The notes below the pieces were generated by a model. That model was not told the DNA's origin. It worked only from the letters and a program-made list of their open reading frames with translations, and searched no databases. Shown one piece after another: positions 23,901-33,235 of a DNA stretch of 64,000 nucleotides. The DNA lies in assembly GCA_946811185.2 (NCBI GenBank), contig OX328104.1:51568505-51632504 (forward strand), read 5' to 3'. Source of the stretch: Hippopus hippopus (lineage: Eukaryota; Mollusca; Bivalvia; Cardiida; Cardiidae). Made by a program: the position numbers and the translations under genes. Positions within the stretch are counted from its first letter, which is position 1. Each line of letters starts with the position of its first letter.

Positions 23901-25314
23901 TTCTCCTTACATATGAGCAGTGCTCTGTGAAAAGGGGGCTAAATGCATTTGCAAAAAGTATCGACCCAGGTCAGCCTGCGTAGTCCAGCCTGAGCTGGGC
24001 CGAAACTTTTTGTTTTTGGTAAATTTTCTGCATGTCAAAGGACCAGCGTACCTCATGATTCAGTAGAATGTTATACAAAATGGATTTAATGGATCTATAA
24101 TACTGTGATGACTTGCTTAGTATCATGCGTAATGGAGATGCATTAAGCCCCTTTTTCCAAGAGCATGGTCATACGTTTTTGGCATCTCGAGGTGAGTTTG
24201 TGGACTGTGAAGTTCAAGATCAGACTGCACAGAATGTGCTGTCAGAAACATAGCTTTAATCTTTTGAAATGATGAATGAATGTAGTTTTATGGCGCAACG
24301 ACAGCTTTGGTCATTTAGCGTGCATATCTCTGTTAAAAGATTATCAAATTTGAATTTTGAGCTGAAAAAGAATTGAACAAAATGATGACAGTAAAAGGGT
24401 TTAATAAAGAAGGATTTCATGTGATCTTGATATGCATGAAAGACATTATTCAATCTTTTGATATGATGAACTGATTATTGAGACAGCCAATTTGACTAAA
24501 TGGACCACATTATTTTGAAAATAATGCAAAATTGACTGAAAAGCTGTATGGTATGAATAATGTCATGTGTTTGTCAACACCCTTTTCAACAGTAACCATT
24601 TACTACACAATCCAGAGTATTAATGACGAGATGGCTTTTGAAAACCAGCATTTTCTCCTTTTCCCAGTGTTTTCTACCCTGTCTAAGAAGTTAGGCTCAG
24701 TTGTATCAATTTCGATATGGTGTCTACAGATGCTTTCAGAGTGGAAGAGTCTAGAATTTGTTGTTTTGGAGAGGGTTAACTTGTATAACAGAAGAAAATA
24801 GACCAATCCATGTGGTCCTAGAGTTTCTTTTCCACTTCTTTGCGCAACACTTGTTCTAAGCAACTGGCAACTTTCCACATAAACATTGTCATAACAATGT
24901 CATAACAATGTTGATGGATGAGACATAACAATGTCATAACAATGTTAATGGATGAGACAAGAATGAATCCCATTGCTGTGCTTTTCATCAATCCTTGGAG
25001 TGTTGCTGAGTCAGGGACTCTAGATTGCAACCCTTTGATCATCCAGGTAGCTTAGCTACCACTGAGCTGATGGTGCCTGATTTTACATACATGTATGTCA
25101 ACATGACCTTGATAATGAAGGAGAAAACAGTTAAACAAAGATAAGAAGGCTTGTTTGCTCTAATAGCACTGTGATTTTTTGTGTATTTTCAGGAAAAGTA
25201 AATGTTAAGCCACTTATTACACATAGATTTAAACTTGAAGAATCAGTTAAAGCATTTGAGACCACACTGAGGGGAGAAGGAATCAAAGTCATGATAAAGT
25301 GTAACAAAGTGTAG
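11945..25314 (+). CDS. SORD: Sorbitol (L-iditol) 2-dehydrogenase, 9 coding exons, complete
   Basis: Cytosolic zinc enzyme of the polyol pathway that oxidises sorbitol to fructose with NAD+. Coding exons: 11945-11998, 14982-15015, 16916-17080, 18206-18365, 19560-19678, 21374-21439, 21931-22106, 23715-23868, 25193-25314. Every intron is GT-AG and the phases agree, giving 1050 nt and 349 aa (human SORD is 357). Catalytic zinc ligands are Cys41 (GICGSD), His66/Glu67 (LGHEAAG) and Glu152 (LLEPMSVG). The Rossmann turn is GAGPIG at 176-181, and Asp200 at the end of the second strand fits NAD preference. Cys96, 99, 102 and 110 form a structural-zinc loop absent from vertebrate SORD. Start choice: the ATG opens exon 1, which encodes 18 residues ending GDIRL before a gtaagt donor, matching the family N-terminus. 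Introns total about 12 kb and are almost entirely transposon-derived. Family identity is very secure; only exon 1 rests on a short match. Confidence 0.95.
12168..12345. mobile_element. Hairpin MITE family 3 (AGTGTAGATC core)
   Basis: Central hairpin AGATCAGACTGCA...TGTGCAGTCTGATCT at 12218-12250, with family flanks (actatagttgctttt; tttgcttaaacac). Confidence 0.75.
12370..12442 (+). tRNA. tRNA-like sequence, probably a SINE head or tRNA pseudogene
   Basis: Starts GCCTGGCTAGCTCAGTTGG, has a good D arm and T arm (GGGTTCGAGTCCC) and a mostly paired acceptor stem, and resembles tRNA-Lys at both ends. The anticodon stem does not pair, so a working tRNA is unlikely. Confidence 0.4.
12698..12955 (+). 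mobile_element. MITE family 2
   Basis: Complete copy in SORD intron 1, from GCTCTGGCAAAAGGGGGC to AGAGCATGGC. Confidence 0.85.
13254..14430. mobile_element. Cluster of TTAA-MITE family 1 copies in SORD intron 1
   Basis: At least four copies in a row (about 13254-13485, 13565-13790, 14030-14160, 14200-14420). Each has the hairpin core AATGCTGGTAACCAGCATT or a variant and ends near GAGTTAA. Confidence 0.8.
14460..14690 (-). mobile_element. tRNA-headed SINE-like copy
   Basis: Resembles 24830-25085 over the ACTTTCCCATATAACCAT part and the downstream GAATC and TTGAACC words. The tRNA-like head would be at the right end on the minus strand. Confidence 0.45.
15044..15277. mobile_element. TTAA-MITE family 1
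   Basis: Delimited copy in SORD intron 2: TAACCCTTTACCA start, hairpin core, GGAGTTAA end. Confidence 0.85.
15609..16846 (+). mobile_element. Helentron-like element with internal tandem repeats (SORD intron 2)
   Basis: Begins TTAGCTCACCTGAGC with a short hairpin (GAGCACAAAGTGCTC) and ends GGTGAGCG...GGGCAATCATGGCCCT then CTTGTTTT. Between are about eight tandem units of roughly 145 bp containing GAAACTTGGTCAG and AAAACTAGGTCACTAGG. It has no TIRs or transposase. This architecture is known for non-autonomous Helentrons (HINEs) in bivalves, an inference here. Confidence 0.7.
17101..18010 (+). mobile_element. Helentron-like tandem-repeat element, truncated (SORD intron 3)
   Basis: Starts TTTTTAGCTTCACTGGCCG with the hairpin GGCCGAAGGCC, then about four units of roughly 180 bp carrying CATAAGGCCTAGGGCTACC. 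The same family lies inverted at 60921-62035. No 3' hairpin end is seen. Confidence 0.7.
18366..19040. other. SORD intron 4, no clear repeat in its first 670 bp
   Basis: AT-rich intron sequence without recognisable features. Confidence 0.4.
19041..19268. mobile_element. TTAA-MITE family 1 with covarying hairpin arms
   Basis: TTAACCCTTTCCCA to AAAGGGTTAA. The core reads AATTGCTC...GAGCAATT instead of the usual AATGCTGG...CCAGCATT, and ACTGTG/CACAGT replaces ATTGTG/CACAAT, with both arms changed in step over at least 30 bp each side. Confidence 0.9.
19823..20040. mobile_element. Hairpin MITE family 3, TTAA-bounded
   Basis: TTAACCCTTAAAATG to CTAAGGGTTAA with the AGTGTAGATCAAGATC hairpin. It shares terminal TTAACCCTT with family 1. 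Confidence 0.85.
20101..20330. mobile_element. TTAA-MITE family 1
   Basis: Delimited copy in SORD intron 5 ending TTAAAGAGTTAA. The hairpin core is nearly perfect. Confidence 0.85.
20495..21209. mobile_element. hAT-like non-autonomous element, 715 bp
   Basis: Ends CAGGGTTTTCC/GGAAAACCCTG, collinear with 2420-3162 but without its internal palindrome. The flanks CACCC and CACAC look like a 5-bp duplication with one change. Confidence 0.8.
21745..21890 (+). mobile_element. MITE family 2, right half
   Basis: Retains the GCAGAAAATTTACC...CAGTCTGCGCAG part and the right end TTCACAGAGCATT. Confidence 0.7.
22162..23488 (+). mobile_element. Helentron-like tandem-repeat element (SORD intron 7)
   Basis: Starts TTTTAGCTCACCTGAGC with a short hairpin and ends CAGGTGAGCG...AGGGCCATCTTGGCCCT then CTTGTTG. 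The body has about five units of roughly 180 bp containing CTCTGAAACGGCTGGTCAG. A fragment of another family's 3' end (GGCACCTGCATGTGGTGCTC) sits at 23214-23233. Confidence 0.75.
23495..23573. repeat. Half of a snapback element
   Basis: Carries GGCAGGGGACTTGGAAACTT and GAATCATGTCGCC, the arm sequence of the full palindromes at 50720 and 54832. Only one arm is present here. Confidence 0.7.
23920..24168 (-). mobile_element. MITE family 2
   Basis: Reverse-oriented copy in SORD intron 8. It keeps the undisturbed GATTTAATGG site that is interrupted in the copy at 33969. Confidence 0.85.
24830..25085 (-). mobile_element. tRNA-headed SINE
   Basis: Read on the minus strand, the head has an A-box-like CAGCTCAGTGGTAG and a B-box-like GGTTGCAATC, then a tail toward 24830. 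A short CATAACAATG tandem lies at 24888-24945. Confidence 0.5.
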
Positions 25315-25439
25315 ATGACAACACAACTGGATCAACACTTTTTCATACAAATAACCTCCACCTTTATTGACCTATTTTTAAGGCTAATTTAAAACCACAG
25401 CACAATAAGTTTATATCACATTATGGCAAAATTTTAAAA

Positions 25440-25641
25440 CACCTCTTACAACTATAGTTGCCTTTGTGGTCACTGTAGATAAAGATATGACTGCACAAAA
25501 TGTGCAGGGTGATCTTTCATCTACACAGTCTACTCGTACTTAGACACTCTTGACAACAGCAGCATTGAAACTGCATTTATTTGGGTCATATTTCTTGATT
25601 TATTATGTCTACTGGGTTTATTTGGCGCTTAAGGGTTTAAA
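25440..25641. mobile_element. Hairpin MITE family 3, just after SORD
   Basis: Hairpin around 25470-25530 with AACTATAGTTGCC on the left and a CTTAAGGGTTTAA end. It lies in or beyond the SORD 3' UTR. Confidence 0.75.
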
Positions 25642-25879
25642 GGAAAAGAGAAAATTGGGAAGAATGAAGATGGTGCTTACATTTCATACCCTTCATTAGT
25701 CACAATGATTTCAAAAGTAGTTTCCTTTAAATGTGTCAAAAGGCACCGACATGAAGGGGAAGAGATTAACCTAGTTGCTGCACCAATACAACATTGTAAA
25801 CTCCTCTCAGCACCTTTTGAAGGCATCATTGGAAACAAAGAATTTGCCTCTTCATTGACAATGAACTGGATATCATTAG

Positions 25880-26461
25880 ACAATACAATTTTATTACTGA
25901 ACTTTTTACCAAACAACAAAAATTTAGACTTGTCCTAATTGAAAGCATTAGCAGATGAAAAATTAAATGTGTCTCAAAAGATGAGTTTTGTCTGTGATAG
26001 GGTAGAAAACATGGTAGGAAAAAGAGATTGTCCTGGTTCCCAGCATTTTCTTCTTTTTTCACAGTTTTCAGCAGCCTTAATTCTAAAGGTCTTTTAAACT
26101 CAGGATTGGTAAAACAAACAGTCAGGTGACCAGCATTTTGTCCTTCTCCCACAAGATTTCTACTCATTAAAGACTCATTTCATCATTGCAGCTATGTATA
26201 ATTTATGGACAAATTAAAACTTTGTTGTCTAGTAAGGAGTTAACCTTTTACCACATAATTTTGGGTGTTAACGACCTTGAGTAAGACAGCTATTGAAAAC
26301 ATTGTAGGAAATGGAGACATTGTTGGTAACCAACTTGATCTCCTTTTCCCACAATGCTTTATACTCTTTCTGATGAAAGCCCCTCCTTTGTCAACTTACA
26401 TGTCATCTGCAGATGCTGTCAATTTGTATCAGTCTGAAGTTTTGTCATCTGGTAGAGTTAA
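25880..26461. mobile_element. TTAA-MITE family 1, adjoining copies
   Basis: At least two copies meet at a shared TTAA (26240-26243). The right copy is 26240-26461. Its hairpin is partly decayed. Confidence 0.75.
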
Positions 26462-26849
26462 ATATTTCTTATTCTATGTGTAACTTGGTCTAGGAAGGCT
26501 ACGGTCTAAAAATAGCCCAATCATGTGAATTTGAATATTCTGATTTGATTTTAGAACTGAAAATGAGATATTGTATATCTGTCAAAGCATCACTGTAGTC
26601 AGAAAAACCTTGGGAAAACATTGCACGAATAGGTATTTTTTGCCTTTCTTTCAGTTTGCGGAATTTAAAAAGAGTTTGATCACTTTAAGTCTTGGTGATC
26701 AGTTGATATTGATGTTGGTCTTGCATTGATAATAAATATGTAGATATGTCCATGTTTATGGTGTAAATTCTTAGATAACATATTTTTTACAAATATATAT
26801 ATTTTTGTAAGGATATTGTCATTCTGTAAATTTTTACCTCAGATATTTT

Positions 26850-27074
26850 TTAACCCTTTACCAGACAATGAAATTTTAGCCTTGTCTAAATTTAAAGCAT
26901 TTGCAGACGACAATTTCAGTGTGGCTCAAATGGTGCATTTTTCTTTGATAGGGTAGAAAATATGGGAAAAGGAGAAAATGCTGGTTACCAGCATTTTCTC
27001 CTTTTCCCACATTTTTTTCATAAGGCTTCTTTGCCAAGGTTCTTAAAAGTCAGCATTGTGCAGTAAAGGGTTAA
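26850..27074. mobile_element. TTAA-MITE family 1
   Basis: Clean copy, TTAACCCTTTACCAG to AAAGGGTTAA, in the orientation with the GCAGACGACAA arm first. Confidence 0.9.
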
Positions 27075-27104
27075 GAAAATGTCAAGATATTGTCATAGCC
27101 CTGT

Positions 27105-27358
27105 CCTTGTCTGGGTCAATGTGCAAAAACTTTGACATTGTATAATATCTCTGTCATTACCGAAGATATTTACTTCAAACTCGGACTAGTTGTTATCTAT
27201 AAAAAGGGGAACCCATACAACAATGGCAAGTAACAATCAAAATATTTTTGACACAATTTTGCCCCTTTGTCAACTTAGAATTTTCACTGAAAATTTATCT
27301 ACTTCTGAAGGTAACTGCAGCGGAACATAGGCACCTGCATGCGGTGCTCTTGTTTACA
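27105..27358 (+). mobile_element. Second Helentron-like family, 3' fragment
   Basis: Similar to 32505-32743 and, inverted, to 46262-46505. It ends with the hairpin GGCACCTGCATGCGGTGC followed by TCTTGTTT, the 3' signature shared with the tandem-repeat family. Confidence 0.6.
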
Positions 27359-27948
27359 CTCAGTGAATTCCAGTTTGTACTTTTTTAGCTAGCTGAGTGA
27401 TACAGGTCCATCATGGCCCTCTTATCTGTTGTAGCTTTCTGGCAAAGAAAAATATTTATTCTACATGATTTTTTGCACAAAGTTTAATATTTAGTACTTG
27501 TCTATTTCGATAATGAATTGAGGTTACATTTTGCAAAACAATCAATACAGCTCAACAACCATGAGGAAGAAGGATTTTAAAAGCATTGGTGGAAACTGAA
27601 ATTGCTGATAAACAACAGTTTTTCTTTCTTTCCGCAATGTTTCCAAACCTGTTTAGCACAAATATAATTATTTTAGCTATACATGTATTTGATTTGCTGA
27701 TGGTACTTGACCTCTTGCAACAGCTGAAAATACAAACCACTGAATCCCAGAAACCCATCTTTAAGGTTTGACTAAACAAATGGAAAGCATAGATCGAAGA
27801 TCAGACTGCATCTTCTGAGCTGTCTGATCTTGATATACACTGTCCCAAAAAGCTCCCATTTTCCACTATGGCATTGAAATGGTTTACTGTGTACCCGAAA
27901 ATAAAATTTTACACTCCTCAACATTGAAAGCATGTGCAGATGACAAGT

Positions 27949-28340
27949 TTAAACCCTTTACCACACAATCCTGACTTTTAACGACCCTGAAGTAGAGGCC
28001 TTCTGAAAACACTGTGGGAAAAGGAGAAGATGCTGGTAACCAGCATTTTCTCCTTTTCCCACAGTGTTTTCTACCCTTCCCAAAACAATCTTCGAAATTT
28101 GAGTCACATTTATTTTGTCGTCTGCAAATGCTTTCAATTTGGAATAGCCTTAAATTTTGTTGTTAGACTTAAGAATGTTGCTGGATTGACAAGATCTGTG
28201 TTTGAAAGGGTAGAAAAACTTGAGGGCAAATGAGAAAATGCTGGTTTCCAGCATTTTTTAATTTCCAATAAACAGTGTTTTCAAAAGACTTCTTTGTCAT
28301 TGTTGTTAAAACACAGGATTGTTTGGTAAAGAGTTAACTT
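27949..28340. mobile_element. Two TTAA-MITE family 1 copies
   Basis: The first has its hairpin core at about 28010-28072, with ACTGTG/CACAGT in both arms. The second is less well preserved and ends GTAAAGAGTTAA at 28337. Confidence 0.75.
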
Positions 28341-28470
28341 GTAGTTGACATCAGTTACTTTTGTGGATGTCTGAGATTAAGATCAGACTTCACAGAACAT
28401 GCAATCTGATCTTGTACCTACACAACCAACCCGATTCTAAACCATGACGAAAAAGCCATCTTCATTCATT

Positions 28471-28690
28471 TTAACCCTTACAAAATTTTAGACCAGTCCA
28501 AATTAAAAGCATTTGCAGACGACAAATTGAAGATGGCCCAAATGATGGAATTTGTTTTTGATAGGGTTGAAAACATTATGGGAAAAGGAGAAAATGCTGG
28601 TTACCAGCATTTTCTCCTTTTCCCTCAATGTTTTCAAAAGCCTTCTTCCTCAGGGTCGGTAAAAGTCGGGATTGGCTGGTAAAGGTTTAA
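28471..28690. mobile_element. TTAA-MITE family 1
   Basis: TTAACCCTTACAAA to AAAGGTTTAA with a well-kept hairpin core. Confidence 0.85.
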
Positions 28691-28974
28691 ATGCAAGTAA
28701 CCAGTATTTTTACCCTTTCCTACAGTGACTTTTACTCGTTCAAAACGAATCTTATCATTTGAAACACATTTTAAAACTTTGTTTGCAAATGCTTTCAATT
28801 TGGACCAGATTAAAGTTTTGTCATGTGGTGAAGTTAAGATTTAAACAAGTTCATCTAGTAGCAAAAATGTTAACCAAGGTTTTTCTTTTTTATAATTATA
28901 TCGATTTGAAGAAACTTTCAGATTATTTATGGGATATTGGGTTGTTATATGTACATCATAACTGAAAATGTATC

Positions 28975-29204
28975 TTAACCCTTTACCGCACAATGCCGAT
29001 TTTTTAATGACCCTGGGAATGAGGCCTTTTGAAAACATTGTGGAAAAGGGAGAAAATGCTGATTACCAGCATTTTCTCCTTTTTCCACAGTGTTTTCTAC
29101 CCTATCAAAGAAAAATTCCATCATTTGAGCCACATTGATATTGTTGTCTGCAAATGCTTTCAATTTGGACAAGGCTAAAATTTTGTCATCTTGTAAAGTG
29201 TTAA
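28975..29204. mobile_element. TTAA-MITE family 1
   Basis: TTAACCCTTTACCG to AAAGTGTTAA. The core loop reads GATTACC. Confidence 0.85.
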
Positions 29205-29291
29205 TGTTGCACCAAAAGCATTAAATAAAACTGGTGAAAGATGTCCTTTTTGCCTTATATTTATTTCACTTACCATGTTTGAATTTCAACA

Positions 29292-29503
29292 TAAACCCTT
29301 ATCCTGCTAAATAAGTGAAATGAAACTTTTAAGCTGATAATTAAAACCCATTTTTTTCGATTCAAATGTATTTTTAGGAGGAAAAATATCTCCTTATCGC
29401 ACAGTGTAGATCAAAGATCAGACTGCACATTTTGTGCAGTCTGATCTTGATCTACGCTGTCCTCAAAAGGTCATTGAGTCATGTTTAGCAGCCAAAGGGT
29501 TAA
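29292..29503. mobile_element. Hairpin MITE family 3
   Basis: AACCCTTATCCTGCTAAATA to CCAAAGGGTTAA with a full AGTGTAGATC hairpin. Confidence 0.85.
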
Positions 29504-30254
29504 ATTTCAAGAATGAATGATCATTTTAATTGGTTTCTATCTACCATAAACAAGTTTTTAAGTGGCTAAAATGATGGAAGTCGTGAATGGAGGGACAGAA
29601 CACATAGTGGGAAAAGGAGAAATGCTGGTTACCAGCATTTTCTTCTTTTCCCACAATGTTTTCCAAAGCCTTCTCTGCTAAGATCATTAAAACCCGGAAT
29701 TGTGTGGTAAAGCGTTAACTCTTTACCGAACAACAAAATTTTAGATTGAAAGAAATTCGATCAGACTGTCCAACTTTGAAATCACTTGCAGACAACAAAG
29801 TAAATTTAGCTTAAATGATGGTGTCTGTAAAAGTGTAGAAAACATTGTGGGAACATAGATGTAGCCAGGATTTATATCCACAGTGAGGCCTAAATTGCCA
29901 ATGGGGGAGGGACTCGGAGGGTGGCATTTCTTGTAATGCAGAGAGGAATTCCCTAATCATCAGTGCATCAATTCAACCCATCTATTCGGTTTGAAAAGCC
30001 GCACAGATCTAGAGGAAATTCAGTACATGTTTATTATCCTTGTAGAATTTTTTTATACACATGTGCATAATGGGCACTATGGCCTTTGGGAAAAGAAGAA
30101 AATGCTGGTTACCAGCATTTTCTTCTTTTCCAATGAGGTTTTCCAAAGGCTTTTTCCTTAGGGTTGTTAAAACTCAGGATTGTGTAGTAGAGGGTTTAAG
30201 CGAATCTGTTGTCCCAATCAAAATGAATAAAATGCATTGTCTATGACTCCCTTG

Positions 30255-30340
30255 TCTTTGGGTCATAGGTTCAGCTCTATGGTCTCAAAGATCAAGAATT
30301 CATGGGAGTGATCTGGAGTCATCATGGCTCTCTTGTAAAA
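30255..30340 (+). mobile_element. Helentron-like 3' end fragment
   Basis: Ends GGGAGTGATC...TCATCATGGCTCTCTTG, the family 3' signature without a body. Confidence 0.5.
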
Positions 30341-30429
30341 CATTGTGACCAAAGGGGAAATTATTATTTTTAGATTTGCACTTACATAGGAGATTTTGGA
30401 CAGCACGAGCCTTAATTCTCCTACAAACT

Positions 30430-30570
30430 GATCTCTTTCCTTTGGTAAAAATAAGTCTTGGAGAGTTACTGAACAATGGAACAGTCTACCAAATGAGGTT
30501 GTAATGTCGCCTAATGTAAATATTTTTAAAAGTAGAATGAACAACATTGGAAAGATCACCCAAGTAAATT
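30430..30570 (+). pseudogene. Non-LTR retrotransposon (LINE) C-terminal fragment
   Basis: One frame reads WRVTEQWNSLPNEVV and, a few residues later, NIFKSRMN. This matches the well-known C-terminal block after the reverse transcriptase of metazoan LINEs (WN-LP-VV ... FK-RL). No upstream reverse transcriptase is found. Confidence 0.6.
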
Positions 30571-30958
30571 CACCCAGTGCTACTACACTCAATAAACCAC
30601 AACAAAAAAGAAACAAAAAACAAGAGGACCTTCAGAAGCAATACACTTACCACTGGTCAGGAAACCGTAAGTTAACCAAAGTTGAAAATGTTTGCCCTTT
30701 CCTCCCCGCTCCATTAATGCAAACCCACCAACATATATTTGTACAAAGTATGCAATCTCTTTCAAACCAGAGATTCTCCTTTATACAGCTCACAAGTAGA
30801 AAGATATTCACATTTCATAACGGCAGACAGAAGTGAAAATTATCAAACAGGTAGTAAATTTAGTTTCCATAACGGTAGTTTACATCATTTGTAAGTGACC
30901 AGTTAAACCAAAAATGTTTATTGCACGGTAAACGTAAATTACAAATTACTATTAACCT

Positions 30959-31178
30959 AGCCCGCCCGGGTGGCTCAGTGGTGAGCGTGTCTGACTCATG
31001 ACCTGGTGGTTGTGAGTTCGATACCCGGTTGAAGCATGTGAGAAAAGTAGTCGGTGGCTTTGGAAAGAAAGTTGTGTTAGTACTGGTGTGAGAAAGCCAG
31101 GAAACATATGTGCGTCACCGACCGCCATGATATGACCTTAGCTGTTAAAGTGGCGTTAAACCCCAATACAACCAACCA
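30959..31178 (+). mobile_element. tRNA-derived SINE, V/Meta-type, copy 1
   Basis: tRNA head GCCCGGGTGGCTCAGTGG with B box GAGTTCGATACCC. The tail has GTTAAAGTGGCGTTAAACCC and ends in AACCAACCA. Target duplication ACTATTAACCT (30948-30958, 31179-31189). It lacks about 42 bp after the head that copy 2 has. Confidence 0.88.
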
Positions 31179-31189
31179 ACTATTAACCT

Positions 31190-31726
31190 TTCCAATAAAT
31201 TGATCGATTAAACGGGATAGAACATTATTCAACAGTACAAGACGTCTGTACTTTCCTCCAAACCGAAGTACACAATATACTTCCGGTTTTATTTCACAAG
31301 GTTTTGACAGATACAAGTGAAAGACAATTATAACGGTCCAAATACGTCTGTAAGTAGTAACCAGATATTCCTTCAGTAGTAAACTGTTAGTTCTGATATA
31401 GTTATAGACAGATATCTTCACAAAATGGAAAATTAGAATATGTAATTGTCAATTCAACAATTAACAGAATTAACAGGGAAGAAAGGATACACTTTAGTCA
31501 TGACAGAGCATAGAATTAGACATATTTCTGATTCATTTTTAAAGGCTGTCTTTGATAGAAGCTAAACTCTGTTTACAAGAAAGGAAAATTTGCATAGGAA
31601 GTAGTTCATTATCAAATACCAATTACAATTACCAATATGTGTTAAACAGCAGGCAGGTTTTTCTGCTGTTTTGAAGAAAACATCGAGGTATTATTGTAGC
31701 CGCGATCCCCCTGATTCGGGGACTAT
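31190..31726. other. No gene or repeat recognised
   Basis: Unrepeated AT-rich sequence upstream of CCDC124. It carries ATTCGGGG...CTCCGATGTTATTTT words at the right edge, shared with the palindrome at 11441. Confidence 0.4.
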
Positions 31727-32199
31727 CTCCGATGTTATTTTCGTGATTGTTTCTCCGCAAGCCCCCGCAGCAGCCACTCTTATGAACCATCTGGAGTGAA
31801 AAATTAAAATACCGGCATCGTTTCAAATGGCCGTATGTGTCGATCTTTTCTTTGTCAGTGAACAGTAAGGTCCTTAAGCGATAGACTAATGATTAATCTT
31901 TACAGAAACACTGAAATAATTAAAAATGACAGTGTTACCTCCTTGTAATTCCAATATTTCGGAATGTAAATATCCATTGACCTACTTCCCGGGAAGTCGA
32001 AACTAGGCTTGACAATTACTGCACGTGTTTTGGAAGTCACTTCTGGTACAGTAAAGTTCTTTTTTTTTCACCATTTATTGGCTTCTGTATTATCAGCTTG
32101 GGCATTGAAAGGAAAACAAAATGTACTGGATGTATTTAATTTACGAGGAGTCATATTTATCACTTAAATTGCCGATCACACAGTATCATTTTTTCAAAT

Positions 32200-32420
32200 C
32201 GACCACGCATGCGCAGTCACCTGAATTTATAATGCGTGTTTGTTTACAAATTAGCCAGGTGTGTTTATGTCAAATAAATGGTAAATTAAAAAAAGGATCA
32301 ATGAAAATCTTGCACTTAACTTGTGTCAACATGAAGTTAAATCATTTATCTATCGATTCATGTCCATTTTCGTAGCTGACAAGCAGATTAAAGACACATT
32401 AAGCCACTGAAAAATGACCG
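32200..32420 (+). promoter_or_regulatory. Likely CCDC124 promoter and 5' UTR exon
   Basis: A low-repeat segment just upstream of CCDC124. It contains an NRF-1-like motif (ACGCATGCGCA, 32205-32215), typical of TATA-less housekeeping promoters, and ends in a good splice donor (gaccg|gtaaga at 32420/32421). A matching acceptor (tttgatttcag) ends at 33203, 32 nt before the CCDC124 ATG. An ATG at 32414 would form a short upstream ORF across this junction, ending before the main start. The transcription start is not visible, so the left boundary is a guess. Confidence 0.45.
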
Positions 32421-32504
32421 GTAAGATTTTGAGATTTCCAGATGGTATTAAAGACGGGCTGCTGTGAAGGGTTGCGGAGACCCAATCACAAAAATAACAT
32501 CGGA

Positions 32505-32743
32505 GCAAACCTTCAGACTGAAGTTATAGCCGTCGTTTGCGTCAAAAATCTGACATTTAATCATATCTCTGTCAATACTGAAGATATTTACTGAAGCTTG
32601 GAGAAGATTTTAACCATCAAAAAGTAAACCTAAACAACAAGTACTGTATTTTTGACACAGTTATGCCCCAGGTTCGATTTGAAATATTTACTGAAAATCA
32701 AGCAACCGCAGCCATGTCGGCACCTACATGTGGTGCTCTTGTT
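32505..32743 (+). mobile_element. Second Helentron-like family, 3' fragment
   Basis: Ends GGCACCTACATGTGGTGC then TCTTGTTT, directly abutting a TTAA-MITE. Confidence 0.6.
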
Positions 32744-32970
32744 TTAACTCTTTACCAAACAACAAAATTTTGGACTAGTCCAAATTGAAAGCATTTGCAG
32801 ACGACAAAATAAATGTCTCAAAAATTGAAATTTGATTTTGGAAGGGCAGAAAACATTGTGGGAAAAGGAGAAAATGCTGGTTACCAGCATTTTCTCCTTT
32901 TCCTACAATGTTTTCAAAAACTTTCTTTCTCAGGGTTGTTAAAAGTCGGAATTGTGTGGTAAAGAATTAA
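32744..32970. mobile_element. TTAA-MITE family 1
   Basis: TTAACTCTTTACCA to AAAGAATTAA in the CCDC124 5' UTR intron, with a clean hairpin. Confidence 0.88.
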
Positions 32971-33235
32971 TTATGATGGTGTTGTCATTTCCAATGGGAA
33001 AAGTATACCAAGTATTGGACTCTCTGCATTGTCTGCTTTTCTCAGAATATTTTCTACCCACTGAAAAATATTTTTGAATGACATTTGATTTGTGGTCAAA
33101 AATGCTTCCATTTTAGAAAAGCCTGAACTTTTGTAGATTTGTGAAGAGTAAATTATATTTGATACTGCGTATGTCCCTCCCTTACTTCTATGTTTGATTT
33201 CAGATTTTATCAGCTTAAATTTGTAACATCTCAAA

